DNA of 64,000 nt from Pseudomonas bohemica. Lineage in GTDB: Bacteria; Pseudomonadota; Gammaproteobacteria; Pseudomonadales; Pseudomonadaceae. A program made the translations under genes and the position numbers. How positions within the stretch are numbered: position 1 is the first letter of the stretch; each line of letters starts with the position of its first letter. The notes beneath the pieces are model-generated. The model saw only the letters and a program-made list of their open reading frames with translations. It was not told the DNA's origin and made no database searches. The stretch is from positions 46,693 through 110,692 of the forward strand of contig NZ_NKHL01000108.1 in NCBI RefSeq assembly GCF_002934685.1, given 5' to 3'. Positions 46,706-56,393 of this stretch are shown piece by piece.

Positions 46706-48949
46706 ATGGTACAGGTGAGAGCACACCAGCCGATAAACACAGACGGCAGTATCAATCTCGACGCATGGCTCGATCATGTGGTCAGCGTCGACCTCGCAGT
46801 GGACCGACAGGCTTTGAAAGAGGCCTGTGAATTTGCCCGGCAAGCCGAGCAACAGGACAACGCCGCCAAGAACCTCTGGGCGGAAGGCACGTCGAGTTTT
46901 CAGACGGGCCTGGAAATCGCTGAAATCCTGGCCGACCTCAAGCTCGACCAGGATTCGCTCATCGCGGCCGTACTTTACCGCGGGGTGCGTGAAGGCAAGA
47001 TTCCCCTGCCCGACGTCGGCCAGCGTTTTGGTCCGACCGTGGCCAAGCTGATCGACGGCGTGCTGCGCATGGCAGCGATCAGTGCCAGTCTCAGTCCTCG
47101 TCAATCGTTGGTGCTCGGCACTCAGGCCCAGGTGGAAAACCTGCGCAAGATGCTGGTGGCTATGGTCGATGACGTGCGCGTGGCGCTGATCAAGCTCGCC
47201 GAGCGGACCTGCGCCATTCGCGCGGTGAAGAACACCGACGACGAGAAGCGCAACCGGGTCGCCCGGGAAGTCTTCGACATCTATGCACCGCTGGCCCATC
47301 GTCTCGGCATCGGCCACATCAAGTGGGAGTTGGAGGACCTGTCCTTCCGCTATCTGGAGCCTGAGCAATACAAGCAGATCGCCAAGCTGTTGCATGAGCG
47401 CCGCCTCGATCGCGAACGCTTCATCACCGATGTGATGTCGCAGCTGGAAAACGAACTGCTGGCCACCGGGGTCAAGGCCGACATCAGCGGTCGGGCCAAA
47501 CACATCTATTCGATCTGGCGCAAAATGCAGCGCAAGGGCCTGGAATTCAGCCAGATCTACGACGTTCGCGCCGTGCGCGTGCTGGTGCCGGAAATGCGCG
47601 ATTGCTACACCGCGCTGGGCATCGTCCACACCCTGTGGCGGCACATTCCCAAGGAGTTCGACGACTACATCGCCAACCCCAAGGAAAACGGCTATCGCTC
47701 GCTGCACACCGCGGTCATCGGCCCGGAAGGCAAGGTGCTGGAAGTGCAGATACGCACCCACGCCATGCACGAAGAGGCCGAACTCGGCGTCTGCGCCCAC
47801 TGGCGCTACAAGGGCACCGACGTCAAATCCAGCTCCAATCACTACGAAGAGAAAATCTCCTGGCTGCGCCAAGTGCTGGAGTGGCATGAGGAACTGGGCG
47901 ACATCGGCGGTCTGGCCGAGCAATTGCGCGTCGATATCGAGCCGGATCGGGTCTATGTGTTCACCCCGGACGGCCATGCCATTGACCTGCCCAAGGGCGC
48001 GACGCCGTTGGATTTCGCCTATCGTGTGCACACCGAGATTGGCCACAACTGCCGTGGCGCGAAGATCAACGGGCGCATCGTGCCGCTCAACTACAGCCTG
48101 CAGACCGGTGAGCAGGTCGAGATCATTACCAGCAAGCACGGCACGCCGAGCCGCGACTGGCTGAACTCGAACCTGGGATACATCACCACTTCCCGGGCGC
48201 GGGCGAAGATCGTTCACTGGTTCAAACTGCAGGCCCGCGATCAGAACGTCGCGGCCGGCAAGATCCTGCTCGAGCGCGAACTGGCGCGTCTGGCGCTGCC
48301 GCAGGTGGACTTCGACAAGTTGGCGGAAAAAGCCAACATGAAGATCGCCGAAGATATGTTCGCCGCCCTCGGGGCTGGCGATTTGCGTCTGGCGCAATTG
48401 GTTAACCTGGCGCAGCAACTGGTCGAGCCGGAACGCGGCAACGAACAGCTGGAGCTGATTCCGCGCAAGGCGACCGGTTACAAACCGGGCAAGCGTGGCG
48501 ACATTCAGATCCAGGGCGTCGGCAACCTGATGACGCAGATGGCGGGCTGCTGCCAGCCGCTGCCGGGCGATGCCATCGTCGGTTACATCACCCAGGGCCG
48601 CGGCGTGAGCATTCACCGTCAGGATTGCGCCTCGGTATTGCAGCTGGCCGGACGCGAGCCTGAGCGGATCATCCAGGTCAGTTGGGGCCCGGTGCCGGTA
48701 CTCACCTACCCGGTGGATATCATCATCCGCGCGTACGACCGCTCCGGCCTGCTGCGTGATGTGTCTCAGGTGCTGCTCAACGAGCGCATCAACGTATTGG
48801 CGGTCAATACCCGCTCGAACAAGGAAGACAACACGGCACTGATGTCGCTGACCATCGAGATTCCGGGGCTGGATGCGTTGGGCCGGTTGTTGGGACGGAT
48901 TTCGCAGTTGCCGAACATCATTGAGACGCGGCGTAACAGAACGCCTTGA
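46706..48949 (+). CDS. relA: (p)ppGpp synthetase I RelA
   Basis: 747-aa stringent-response synthetase acting on stalled ribosomes. N-terminal hydrolase domain is degenerate: AVLYRGVREG replaces the HD metal motif, as expected of RelA and unlike SpoT. Synthetase domain with YDVRAVRVLV and EFDDYIANPKENGYRSLHT; then TGS (VYVFTPDGHAIDLPKGATP), helical and CC regions (MAGCCQPLPGD), and C-terminal ACT domain. GGGAAGG before the ATG. Confidence 0.97.
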   Translation: MVQVRAHQPINTDGSINLDAWLDHVVSVDLAVDRQALKEACEFARQAEQQDNAAKNLWAEGTSSFQTGLEIAEILADLKLDQDSLIAAVLYRGVREGKIPLPDVGQRFGPTVAKLIDGVLRMAAISASLSPRQSLVLGTQAQVENLRKMLVAMVDDVRVALIKLAERTCAIRAVKNTDDEKRNRVAREVFDIYAPLAHRLGIGHIKWELEDLSFRYLEPEQYKQIAKLLHERRLDRERFITDVMSQLENELLATGVKADISGRAKHIYSIWRKMQRKGLEFSQIYDVRAVRVLVPEMRDCYTALGIVHTLWRHIPKEFDDYIANPKENGYRSLHTAVIGPEGKVLEVQIRTHAMHEEAELGVCAHWRYKGTDVKSSSNHYEEKISWLRQVLEWHEELGDIGGLAEQLRVDIEPDRVYVFTPDGHAIDLPKGATPLDFAYRVHTEIGHNCRGAKINGRIVPLNYSLQTGEQVEIITSKHGTPSRDWLNSNLGYITTSRARAKIVHWFKLQARDQNVAAGKILLERELARLALPQVDFDKLAEKANMKIAEDMFAALGAGDLRLAQLVNLAQQLVEPERGNEQLELIPRKATGYKPGKRGDIQIQGVGNLMTQMAGCCQPLPGDAIVGYITQGRGVSIHRQDCASVLQLAGREPERIIQVSWGPVPVLTYPVDIIIRAYDRSGLLRDVSQVLLNERINVLAVNTRSNKEDNTALMSLTIEIPGLDALGRLLGRISQLPNIIETRRNRTP

Positions 48950-48972
48950 AGCTGATGGGGCTGCGTTGACGC

Positions 48973-49042
48973 CTTTGCGAGCAAGCTCGCTCCCACAGGG
49001 AATAACACTTACCCGTGGGAGCGAGCTTGCTTGCGAAAGGGG
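48973..49042. repeat. REP doublet, short spacer
   Basis: TTTGCGAGCAAGCTCGCTCCC and CGTGGGAGCGAGCTTGCTTGCG only ~15 bp apart, between relA and mazG. Confidence 0.85.
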
Positions 49043-49089
49043 CAGTACAGCCACCAGATGCCAAACGTTGGAATTGCCATAGGACCCTC

Positions 49090-49923
49090 ATGTACTCACT
49101 CCAGGACCTGCTGAACCTCATGGCCCGCCTGCGCGACCCGCAGTACGGCTGCCCGTGGGACGTGAAGCAGAACTACGCGACCATCGTGCCGCACACCCTC
49201 GAAGAGGCCTATGAAGTCGCTGATGCCATCGAGCGTGGCGATTTTGATGACTTGCGTGGCGAGTTGGGTGATCTGCTGTTTCAGGTGGTGTATTACTGCC
49301 AACTGGCGCGTGAAGAAGGACGGTTCGAGTTCGACGGCGTGGTCGATGGCATCACCCGCAAACTGATTCGCCGTCATCCCCATGTATTTCCCACGGGCGA
49401 TCTGTATGCGCCGCTGGAAACGCCGGCCCTGAGCGAAGATCAGGTCAAGCATCGCTGGGAAGAGATCAAGGCTGAAGAGCGCGCCCAAAAGGCGCATGTG
49501 CCGGAGCAGCTGTCCCTGCTCGATGACGTGCCAAACGTGTTGCCGGCATTGTCGCGAGCGGCCAAGTTGCAGAAGCGCGCGGCTCAGGTCGGTTTCGACT
49601 GGCCCGAAGCCTTGCCGGTGATCGACAAGGTGCGTGAAGAACTCGGCGAAGTCCTTGAAGCCATGGCCGACAACGACACCGCAGGCATCCATGAAGAGAT
49701 TGGCGACCTGCTGTTCGTGGTGGTCAACCTGGCCCGTCATCTCAAGGTCGACCCGGAAAATGCCTTGCATGCCGCCAACGGCAAATTCGAGCGGCGTTTT
49801 CGTTTTATCGAACAGGCCTTGCGCGAAACCGGCCGCCCCATCGAAGATTGCAGCCTCGAAGAGATGGATGCGCTCTGGGGCGAAGCCAAGCGTCAGGAAA
49901 AAGACACGCCCAACTGCGGTTGA
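49090..49923 (+). CDS. mazG: Nucleoside triphosphate pyrophosphohydrolase MazG
   Basis: 277-aa protein with two MazG domains; both have the Mg-binding EExxE...ExxD pattern (LEEAYEVADAIE ... ELGDLLFQ; VREELGEVLEAM ... EIGDLLFV). Hydrolyses NTPs/dNTPs and lowers ppGpp in E. coli, fitting its place after relA. ATG 49090 with AGGA eight bases upstream. Confidence 0.95.
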   Translation: MYSLQDLLNLMARLRDPQYGCPWDVKQNYATIVPHTLEEAYEVADAIERGDFDDLRGELGDLLFQVVYYCQLAREEGRFEFDGVVDGITRKLIRRHPHVFPTGDLYAPLETPALSEDQVKHRWEEIKAEERAQKAHVPEQLSLLDDVPNVLPALSRAAKLQKRAAQVGFDWPEALPVIDKVREELGEVLEAMADNDTAGIHEEIGDLLFVVVNLARHLKVDPENALHAANGKFERRFRFIEQALRETGRPIEDCSLEEMDALWGEAKRQEKDTPNCG

Positions 49924-49949
49924 GTTGAATATTGAGAGAGAGAAGATAA

Positions 49950-50495
49950 ATGGCGGGTATTTCCCTTCGTGACCAGTTGCTCAAGGCAGGTCTGGTCAAC
50001 GAAAAGCAGGCCAAACAGGTCGCCAAGACCAAGCAGAAAGAACAGCGTCTGGTGCACAAGGGCCAGGCCGCTGCTGACGACGCCGCCCAGCGTGCCGCTC
50101 AGGAAGCCATGGCGGAGAAGGCCAGGCGTGACCAGGAGCTGAATCGTCAGCAGCAGGAAAAGGCCGAACAGAAGGCCCGCGCCGCGCAGGTCAAGCAACT
50201 GATCGAAGCGACCCGTCTGCCGAAGTTGACGACCGAGGATTACTACAACTTCGTCGACGACAAGAAGGTCAAGCGTCTGTCGGTCAACTCGCTGATGCGC
50301 AGCAAGCTGAGCAATGGTTCGTTGGCGATCGTGCATCACGGTGGCACTTACGAGGTGATTCCCCGTGAGGCAGCGCTGAAGGTTCAGGAGCGTGATCCGC
50401 GTCGCATCGTGATGCTCAGTGAGCCGACCGAGGAGTTGGATGGTGGCGACGATCCGTATGCCGCTTACAAGATCCCTGATGATTTGATGTGGTAA
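49950..50495 (+). CDS. DUF2058 family protein, YaiL-like
   Basis: 181 aa. N-terminal half is a long charged coiled coil (residues ~15-90, rich in K, E, Q, A); C-terminal half carries the conserved YNFVDDKKVKRLSVN core. Often annotated as a nucleoprotein-associated enzyme; no function is established. AGAGAGAAG before the ATG. Terminated by the shared hairpin at 50507. Confidence 0.87.
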   Translation: MAGISLRDQLLKAGLVNEKQAKQVAKTKQKEQRLVHKGQAAADDAAQRAAQEAMAEKARRDQELNRQQQEKAEQKARAAQVKQLIEATRLPKLTTEDYYNFVDDKKVKRLSVNSLMRSKLSNGSLAIVHHGGTYEVIPREAALKVQERDPRRIVMLSEPTEELDGGDDPYAAYKIPDDLMW

Positions 50496-50506
50496 ACCCA
50501 GAGACA

Positions 50507-50536
50507 ACAAAACCCGCCTAGGCGGGTTTTGTTTTG
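50507..50536. terminator. Bidirectional terminator
   Basis: AACAAAACCCGCC-TA-GGCGGGTTTTGTT: symmetrical stem with an A-tract on one side and T-tract on the other, serving DUF2058 rightward and the 62-aa gene leftward. Confidence 0.92.
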
Positions 50537-50550
50537 TCGCGATTCCGTTA

Positions 50551-50739
50551 TTACGAGTTGCTCGCCGCCTTCTTGGCTTCCAGTGCCGCGAGCTCTGCTG
50601 CGTAACGCTGTGCGTCCGATTCATGATGAAACATCCCTACCAGCTGATCTTGCTGGCGGACATCCCAGATCTGAATACCATCGGCGATGGCTTCGTGGGA
50701 GATTTGGGCGTCGTCGCGTTCAGTAACAGTAACCGTCAT
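50551..50739 (-). CDS. Small conserved-looking protein, 62 aa
   Basis: MTVTVTERDDAQISHEAIAD start, then IWDVRQQDQLVGMFHHESDA; ends in an alanine/lysine-rich helix. No recognised family. A perfect AGGAG nine bases before the ATG and a shared terminator 15 bp past the stop make it a genuine single-gene unit. Confidence 0.75.
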   Translation of the reverse strand: MTVTVTERDDAQISHEAIADGIQIWDVRQQDQLVGMFHHESDAQRYAAELAALEAKKAASNS

Positions 50740-51022
50740 AGTGAGAACTCCTGACTCTTTGAAAACTACGGCAGGACGTCGCAGTGGTTCCTTTATAAAT
50801 TTTGATAGCTTGCTAAGTAAATGATTGATTTCAGGAAGAGTTATTTACCGATCGTGCAACAATGGCTAACTGTCTGTTTTTGCAGGGAGTGCGGCGTTTT
50901 GTCGCACTCATTTGGAGGGTGTGAAGAAAGTTTCATGTTGGAATGGGGAACATCAAGCGCCGGGCAAATGACGATTTCCAGCGTTGAGGTAGACGCACGC
51001 GCCGCGCCGAATATACACGCCC
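50740..51022. other. AT-richer gap without genes
   Basis: About 280 bp that includes a stretch of clearly lower GC (50790-50860). It must hold the promoter of the 62-aa gene. I see no REP and no supported coding sequence. Confidence 0.4.
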
Positions 51023-51023
51023 A

Positions 51024-51054
51024 CAAAAAACCCCGCCAATCGACGGGGTTCTTC
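51024..51054 (-). terminator. Terminator of the DUF3108 gene
   Basis: Read leftward: AACCCCG, loop, CGGGGTT then TTTT, 23 bp after the stop at 51077. Confidence 0.85.
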
Positions 51055-51076
51055 ATAAGCCGTATTACAGCCTGAA

Positions 51077-51793
51077 TCAGCTGCCCTTGACCGACTTACC
51101 ATTCACCGTGCCGTCCTGCAGCATGATGTTGTATTCCTTCCCATCCGTCTCAACCTGCTGCAAACGAACCAGCAGATAGTCGTAGTCCTTGGCGAACCAC
51201 ATCACAGTGATGCGCTTGTTCTGCGTTGGATCACGCACGCGTTCGACCTTGATCGCATCGACCGAACCCACCTTGGTGGCGACTTTTTCAGTACCCAGCA
51301 CACGGAAGTCATAGGTATCGACCTCATCACCATCCACAACCTGATAGGTCATGCTTTTCTTGCCCGCAGCGACATCATGCTGCAGCGCCAACTGGTAAGT
51401 GGATTTGTCCAGAACACCCGCGTTCAGCGGGATTTTCACCGCATCGTTACGGTCGGTTCCAGTGATGAATTTCGTATCCCAGCCAAACGCCAGATCGACT
51501 GTCTTGCTCTTGCCCAGGCCGCCACGTTCGAAGTGGTAGGTCTGCGGCAGCAACTGATCCTTGTCGACCTTCAGCGTACTGACTTCAGTCAGGCTGGCGA
51601 TCATCATCGAAGCCTTGAAGCTCAGGGTCCAAGTGCCGTCGGCGTTCTTTTCCAGGCTGCGTGTGGCGCTGCCGCCGCCCACAGGCAGCTGTTTGAAATC
51701 TGCGGTGTAGCTCGCGGAGAAAGGTTGAAGGTCTGCCGCATTGACCGCAGGAAGTGCGAACAGAGCGAAAGCGAAGAGCAAAGCGCGACGCAT
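51077..51793 (-). CDS. DUF3108 family exported protein
   Basis: 238 aa. Signal peptide 1-19 (cleavage after VNA), then the DUF3108 beta-rich fold with FSASYTADFKQLPVGG and MWFAKDYDYLLVRLQQ. Located next to purN, a common pseudomonad arrangement. Function unknown; family members are periplasmic and resemble lipid-carrier folds. AGGAG before the ATG. Confidence 0.88.
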   Translation of the reverse strand: MRRALLFAFALFALPAVNAADLQPFSASYTADFKQLPVGGGSATRSLEKNADGTWTLSFKASMMIASLTEVSTLKVDKDQLLPQTYHFERGGLGKSKTVDLAFGWDTKFITGTDRNDAVKIPLNAGVLDKSTYQLALQHDVAAGKKSMTYQVVDGDEVDTYDFRVLGTEKVATKVGSVDAIKVERVRDPTQNKRITVMWFAKDYDYLLVRLQQVETDGKEYNIMLQDGTVNGKSVKGS

Positions 51794-51810
51794 AATATCT
51801 CCTGTTTGAA

Positions 51811-52518
51811 TTAGGTGGCCGGAAGCAAATGGCCGCAGGGCCCCAGTAGCTGGCCGTTCAGTGATGCGCCATGTTCGCTCAGAGCCAGACGGCCCTCGGC
51901 GAACCAGCGGATTGCCAGCGGGTAAATCAGGTGTTCCTGGGTGTGAACCCTTCGCGCCAGTGTCGTCGGCGTGTCGTGCAACTCTACCGAAATAACAGCT
52001 TGTACGACCAGAGGCCCCCCATCGAGTTCCTCGGTGACGAAGTGCACGCTGCAGCCGTGCTGCGCATCGCCAGCCTCCAGCACGCGTTGATGCGTGTGCA
52101 AGCCTTTATACAGCGGAAGCAGGGAAGGGTGAATGTTCAACAGCCGCCCGTGGTAGTGACGCACGAAGGCAGGGGTGAGGATGCGCATGAAACCGGCGAG
52201 TACCACCAGCTTCGGCGCGAATGAGTCGATCAGTTCGATCAGCGCCGTATCGAAGGCCTCGCGACCTTCGTAGGCTTTGTGATCGAGAACGCGGGTTTCG
52301 ATGCCCGCGTTGTTTGCGCGCTCAAGCCCGTAGGCATCGGCGCGGTTGGAAATCACCGCGCGGATGCGAGCCGGGCTTGAACCGTCCTGAAAGCTGTCGA
52401 TCATCGCTTGCAGGTTACCGCCGGTGCCTGACAGCAACACCACTACATCACAAGGTTGGGGCGTGTCAGGCTTCGACACGTCAGGCTTCACTGCCTCAGG
52501 CTTCACTACCTCGGGCAT
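51811..52518 (-). CDS. purN: Phosphoribosylglycinamide formyltransferase PurN
   Basis: 235 aa. Transfers formyl from 10-formyl-THF to GAR in purine synthesis. LLSGTGGNLQAMID, NIHPSLLPLYKGLHTH with catalytic Asn/His, and HFVTEELDGGP with the Asp are all present. The first ~22 residues are a VKPE/VKPD/SKPD repeat absent from typical PurN. Its ATG overlaps the purM stop (ATGA). Confidence 0.95.
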   Translation of the reverse strand: MPEVVKPEAVKPDVSKPDTPQPCDVVVLLSGTGGNLQAMIDSFQDGSSPARIRAVISNRADAYGLERANNAGIETRVLDHKAYEGREAFDTALIELIDSFAPKLVVLAGFMRILTPAFVRHYHGRLLNIHPSLLPLYKGLHTHQRVLEAGDAQHGCSVHFVTEELDGGPLVVQAVISVELHDTPTTLARRVHTQEHLIYPLAIRWFAEGRLALSEHGASLNGQLLGPCGHLLPAT

Positions 52519-53576
52519 CAGTGTGCCTTGACGTTCTTCAGCTCGACTTGCGCAGCGCCTTCGGCAGCGATGCCGATCTGGCCGATGACCCAAGGCTGCT
52601 CGCCTGCTTCACGCAGGGCGTTGAGCGACGCTTCGACGTGTTCCTGCGCGACGCAGATGACCATGCCGACGCCGCAGTTCAGGACGCGGTGCATTTCATG
52701 TTCGTCGACGTTGCCTTGTGCTTGCAGCCAGTCGAACACCGCAGGACGGGTCCAGCTCGCCACGTCGACCACCGCTTGTGCGCCTTCTGGCAGTACGCGC
52801 GGGATATTGTCCAGCAGGCCGCCGCCGGTGATGTGGGCCATGGCCTTGACCGCGCCGGTGTCCTTGATCAGCTTGAGCAGTTGCTTGACGTAGATGCGGG
52901 TCGGCGCCATCAGCAGGTCGGTCAATGGCTTGCCGTCCAGCTGGATGGTTTCGATGTTGGCGCCGGAGACTTCGATGATCTTGCGGATCAGCGAGTAGCC
53001 GTTGGAGTGTGGACCGGAAGACGGCAGGGCGATCAGGGCATCGCCTGCGGCGACTTTCGAGCCGTCGATGATCTCGGCCTTTTCCACGACGCCGACGCAG
53101 AAGCCGGCCAGATCGTAGTCTTCGCCTTCGTACATGCCTGGCATTTCAGCGGTTTCGCCGCCGACCAGCGAGCAGCCGGCCAGCTCGCAACCCGCGCCGA
53201 TGCCAGTCACGACCTGAGCGGCGGTGTCGACGTTCAGCTTGCCGGTGGCGTAGTAATCCAGGAAGAACAGCGGCTCGGCACCGCAGACCACCAGGTCGTT
53301 GACGCACATGGCGACCAGATCGATACCGATGCTGTCGTGCTTGTTCAGGTTCAGTGCCAGACGCAGCTTGGTGCCGACGCCGTCCGTACCGGAGACCAGC
53401 ACAGGTTGTTTGTAGCCAGCCGGAATTTCACACAGCGCGCCGAAGCCACCCAGGCCGCCCATGACTTCCGGGCGCTTGGTGCGCTTGGCAACGCTCTTGA
53501 TGCGTTCGACCAATGCTTCACCGGCGTCGATGTCTACACCGGCGTCTTTGTAGCTCAGGGAGGGTTGCTTGCTCAT
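52518..53576 (-). CDS. purM: AIR synthetase PurM
   Basis: 352 aa, ATP-dependent cyclisation of FGAM to AIR. N-terminal [33 protein letters not shown] and the C-terminal half [15 protein letters not shown] are standard. First gene of the purM-purN pair; the 312-bp gap upstream (53577-53888) is shared with a divergent gene and shows no recognised motif. Confidence 0.97.
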   Translation of the reverse strand: MSKQPSLSYKDAGVDIDAGEALVERIKSVAKRTKRPEVMGGLGGFGALCEIPAGYKQPVLVSGTDGVGTKLRLALNLNKHDSIGIDLVAMCVNDLVVCGAEPLFFLDYYATGKLNVDTAAQVVTGIGAGCELAGCSLVGGETAEMPGMYEGEDYDLAGFCVGVVEKAEIIDGSKVAAGDALIALPSSGPHSNGYSLIRKIIEVSGANIETIQLDGKPLTDLLMAPTRIYVKQLLKLIKDTGAVKAMAHITGGGLLDNIPRVLPEGAQAVVDVASWTRPAVFDWLQAQGNVDEHEMHRVLNCGVGMVICVAQEHVEASLNALREAGEQPWVIGQIGIAAEGAAQVELKNVKAH

Positions 53577-53888
53577 GATCCAGGCCTTTAGGGGGGATTC
53601 GGGGTAACGACCGAGTGGGAGCGGCGCGTGGCCGTGTCATCGCCGGTCTGCGAAGGCGCGCGATTTTATCAGGGTTGGGCCAAGGCGGCCATCCTTGGGC
53701 CGACAGGTAGAAGCATGATGAAGAAAAAATAAGCCGGTTGATCGGGGTCGGGCCGTTCGTCGGAGGAGGATAAAAGGTGTAACTTCGTCTCCATAGTGAG
53801 CGATTCGGGCCGTTGTGCGGTCTGAGTCGAGCCAGTCATTTTCATGCAGCTATAAATAAGCTGCGATTTTTGTTTCCTGGGAATCTTT
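53577..53888. other. Divergent promoter region purM / DUF2066
   Basis: 312 bp without REP or gene. The short reading at 53669-53965 lacks any support. No promoter or operator identified with confidence. Confidence 0.4.
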
Positions 53889-54956
53889 ATGCGCCTGAAA
53901 AACTGCCTGTTCGTAGGTTGTCTGTCCCTCATGAGCCTCCCGGCCCTGGCCGAGACGGTGAACAATCTCTATCAGGTGCGCGAGCCCGTCAGCGGGCAGA
54001 CTCCCGACGAGAAAACCCGAGCCACTCAGGCTGCGCTGGAGACCCTGGTCATTCGTCTGACCGGCGACCCCAAGGCCGCGCAAGGCCCGGCCCTTGCCGA
54101 AGTGCGCAAGGATCCACAGCAGATTATCAGCCAGTACGGTTATGACGCAGGGCCTCCCGAGTCGCTGCAAGTGGATTTCGACCCGGCGAGCACCGAGCGG
54201 GCGTTGCGCCAGGCCGGGCTGTCGTTGTGGGGCTCGAATCGTCCGGTGATCATGGCCTGGTGGCTGAATGATGCAACCGATGGCGCCAATCTGGTGGGCG
54301 ACGGTCAGGCGAGCGCCGAGCCGCTGCGCCGTGCCGCACAGCACCGTGGCCTGCCGTTGCGTCTGCCGCTGGCGGATCTGGGCGAGCAGGGTATCGGCAA
54401 TGCCAAGACACTGGACGGCAGTGATGTTGCGCCGCTCAAACAGGCATCCGAGCGTTATGGTTCGGACGCCATTCTCGCTGTTCACGCCCAGGAAAATGGC
54501 GGCCAGTGGCAGGGTAAGTGGCACCTGTGGCTGGGCGACAAGATGGAGCAGGGCAGTGCGACTGGCGCGAGTTCTGCAGAATTGGCCGACGCCGTACTGC
54601 TGTCGGTGAGCCAGCGTCTGGCTCCGCGTTTCGTGGTCAAGCCTGGCGCATCATCGAGCATGGCGCTGGAAGTCCAGGGGATGAATCTGGAACGTTACGC
54701 TCAGTTGGGGCGTCTGCTGGAGCCGTTCGGCGGTCGTCTGAAGTCGGTGGATGCTGACCGGGTGGTGTTCGATGTCAGTGGGAGTGCGGACCAGTTGCGC
54801 TCGCAGTTGTCGCTGGCCAAATTGCAGGAAGTGCCGGCGGGTGAAGTCGCCAGCGCACCGATCGATGTCGGCCAAGCGCCTGCTCCGGGCGTAGTACCGG
54901 GGGCAGCCCAGACACCAGCACCGGCTGCTGCACAAACACTGCACTTCCGCTGGTGA
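53889..54956 (+). CDS. DUF2066 family exported protein
   Basis: 355 aa. Signal peptide 1-21 (SLPALA), then the DUF2066 core (NNLYQVREPVSGQTPDEK, ATQAALETLVIRLTGD). C-terminal 30 residues are Pro/Ala-rich. Function unknown. Sits between purM and the permease gene as in other pseudomonads. Confidence 0.88.
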   Translation: MRLKNCLFVGCLSLMSLPALAETVNNLYQVREPVSGQTPDEKTRATQAALETLVIRLTGDPKAAQGPALAEVRKDPQQIISQYGYDAGPPESLQVDFDPASTERALRQAGLSLWGSNRPVIMAWWLNDATDGANLVGDGQASAEPLRRAAQHRGLPLRLPLADLGEQGIGNAKTLDGSDVAPLKQASERYGSDAILAVHAQENGGQWQGKWHLWLGDKMEQGSATGASSAELADAVLLSVSQRLAPRFVVKPGASSSMALEVQGMNLERYAQLGRLLEPFGGRLKSVDADRVVFDVSGSADQLRSQLSLAKLQEVPAGEVASAPIDVGQAPAPGVVPGAAQTPAPAAAQTLHFRW

Positions 54957-55011
54957 GCGGGTTCATAACGGCGTTGCGTAAAGCATTTCATATAGGATTG
55001 AAGGGGCAGTA

Positions 55012-56085
55012 ATGACTGGTACGCGTCGTTGGTTCTGGCTCGGCGGGGTTGTCCTGCTGTGTCTGTTTGTCTGGCTGTTGCACGCCATCCTCACGCCGTT
55101 TCTGGTGGCGTTGCTGCTGGCGTACATGGGCGATCCCCTGGCGGATCGGCTGGAAAAACTGAAAATGTCGCGCACCCTGAGTGTGGTGACAGTGTTCGTG
55201 ATTTTTACCCTCATATTCCTGGGACTGATGTTGGTGCTGGTGCCGATGCTCGCCAAGCAGTTGTATCGCTTGTACGAGCTGGCGCCGCAGATTCTCGATT
55301 GGCTACAGCACACCGCGTTGCCGTGGACCCAGGCCAAACTTGGGCTGGCGGACGGTTTCTGGAAGTTCGACAAGGTCAAGGCGGCGATCTCCGAGCACAT
55401 GGGGCAGACCGGCGATATCGTCGGCATCGTGCTGGCGCAGGCGACCACGTCGACGCTGGCCTTGATCGGCTGGCTGACCAATCTGGTGCTGATCCCTGTG
55501 GTCTGCTTCTACCTGCTGCGGGACTGGGATGTGATGATGGCCAAGGTGCGCAGCCTGTTGCCGCGTCACCGCGAGAAGAAAATCGTCGCGCTGGCCGATG
55601 AATGTCATGAGGTGCTGGGGGCGTTCATTCGCGGCCAGTTGCTGGTAATGGTCGCATTGGGCGTGATTTACGCGGCCGGCCTGATGCTGGTCGGTCTCGA
55701 ACTGGGGCTGCTGATTGGCGTGATCGCCGGTCTGGCAGCCATCGTTCCGTATATGGGCTTCGTGATCGGCATTGGCTCGGCGATTCTGGCGGGCCTGTTC
55801 CAGTTCGGCGGAGACCTGTATCCGATGCTGGGCATCGTCGCGGTGTTCATGGTCGGGCAGGCGCTGGAAGGCATGGTGCTGACGCCGCTGCTGGTGGGTG
55901 ATCGCATCGGTTTGCACCCGGTGGCGGTGATCTTCGCGATTCTGGCGGGCGGGGAGTTGTTCGGTTTCACCGGCATCCTGCTGGCGCTGCCAGTGGCGGC
56001 GGTGATCATGGTGCTGGTGCGGCACGTTCACGATCTGTACAAGGATTCGGATATTTACGGTGGGATGGAAGATCCGGATCTTTAG
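55012..56085 (+). CDS. AI-2E/PerM family permease
   Basis: 357 aa with about 7-8 membrane helices; the family core GFVIGIGSAILAGLFQF and LVGDRIGLHPVAVIFAILAG is clear. The family includes the E. coli AI-2 exporter TqsA and Na+/H+ antiporters, so the substrate is open. GAAGGGG before the ATG. Confidence 0.88.
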   Translation: MTGTRRWFWLGGVVLLCLFVWLLHAILTPFLVALLLAYMGDPLADRLEKLKMSRTLSVVTVFVIFTLIFLGLMLVLVPMLAKQLYRLYELAPQILDWLQHTALPWTQAKLGLADGFWKFDKVKAAISEHMGQTGDIVGIVLAQATTSTLALIGWLTNLVLIPVVCFYLLRDWDVMMAKVRSLLPRHREKKIVALADECHEVLGAFIRGQLLVMVALGVIYAAGLMLVGLELGLLIGVIAGLAAIVPYMGFVIGIGSAILAGLFQFGGDLYPMLGIVAVFMVGQALEGMVLTPLLVGDRIGLHPVAVIFAILAGGELFGFTGILLALPVAAVIMVLVRHVHDLYKDSDIYGGMEDPDL

Positions 56086-56097
56086 CTGATCCCCGTC

Positions 56098-56189
56098 CTG
56101 TGGGAGTAAGCTTGCTCACGAATACGGTCCATCAGTGAATTTGTATTGATTGATTCGACGGTTTCGTGAGCACGCTCGCCCCCACAGTT
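56098..56189. repeat. REP doublet (REPIN)
   Basis: GTGGGAGTAAGCTTGCTCACG and TTTCGTGAGCACGCTCGCCCC. The rest of the 308-bp gap before hda has a T6 run at 56225 after a weak inverted repeat GATC-N6-GATC, a poor terminator candidate. Confidence 0.8.
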
Positions 56190-56393
56190 TGCGTGCAGCA
56201 GATGATCTGCTCGGATCAGGCCCTCTTTTTTCCGGCCAGTAGAGCGCCTGAATCCGCCACCTGGCCCGCGATAGACGCAACCCTTTGATTTTGCAGGCCG
56301 TCTGGCGCATTGTGCGACCCGCCTTGCGGGTATAAACTTTGCACACTTTACACAGAGGCCCTTGGCGGTTCGTCATTGAACCGTTCAGCCAGC

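Noticed and set aside
46577..49054. 825-aa open frame opposite relA
   Set aside because: Antisense shadow; low-complexity composition rich in H, Q, R, V without any domain.
53669..53965. 98-aa reading in the purM-DUF2066 gap
   Set aside because: No start signal or family; overlaps the DUF2066 leader.
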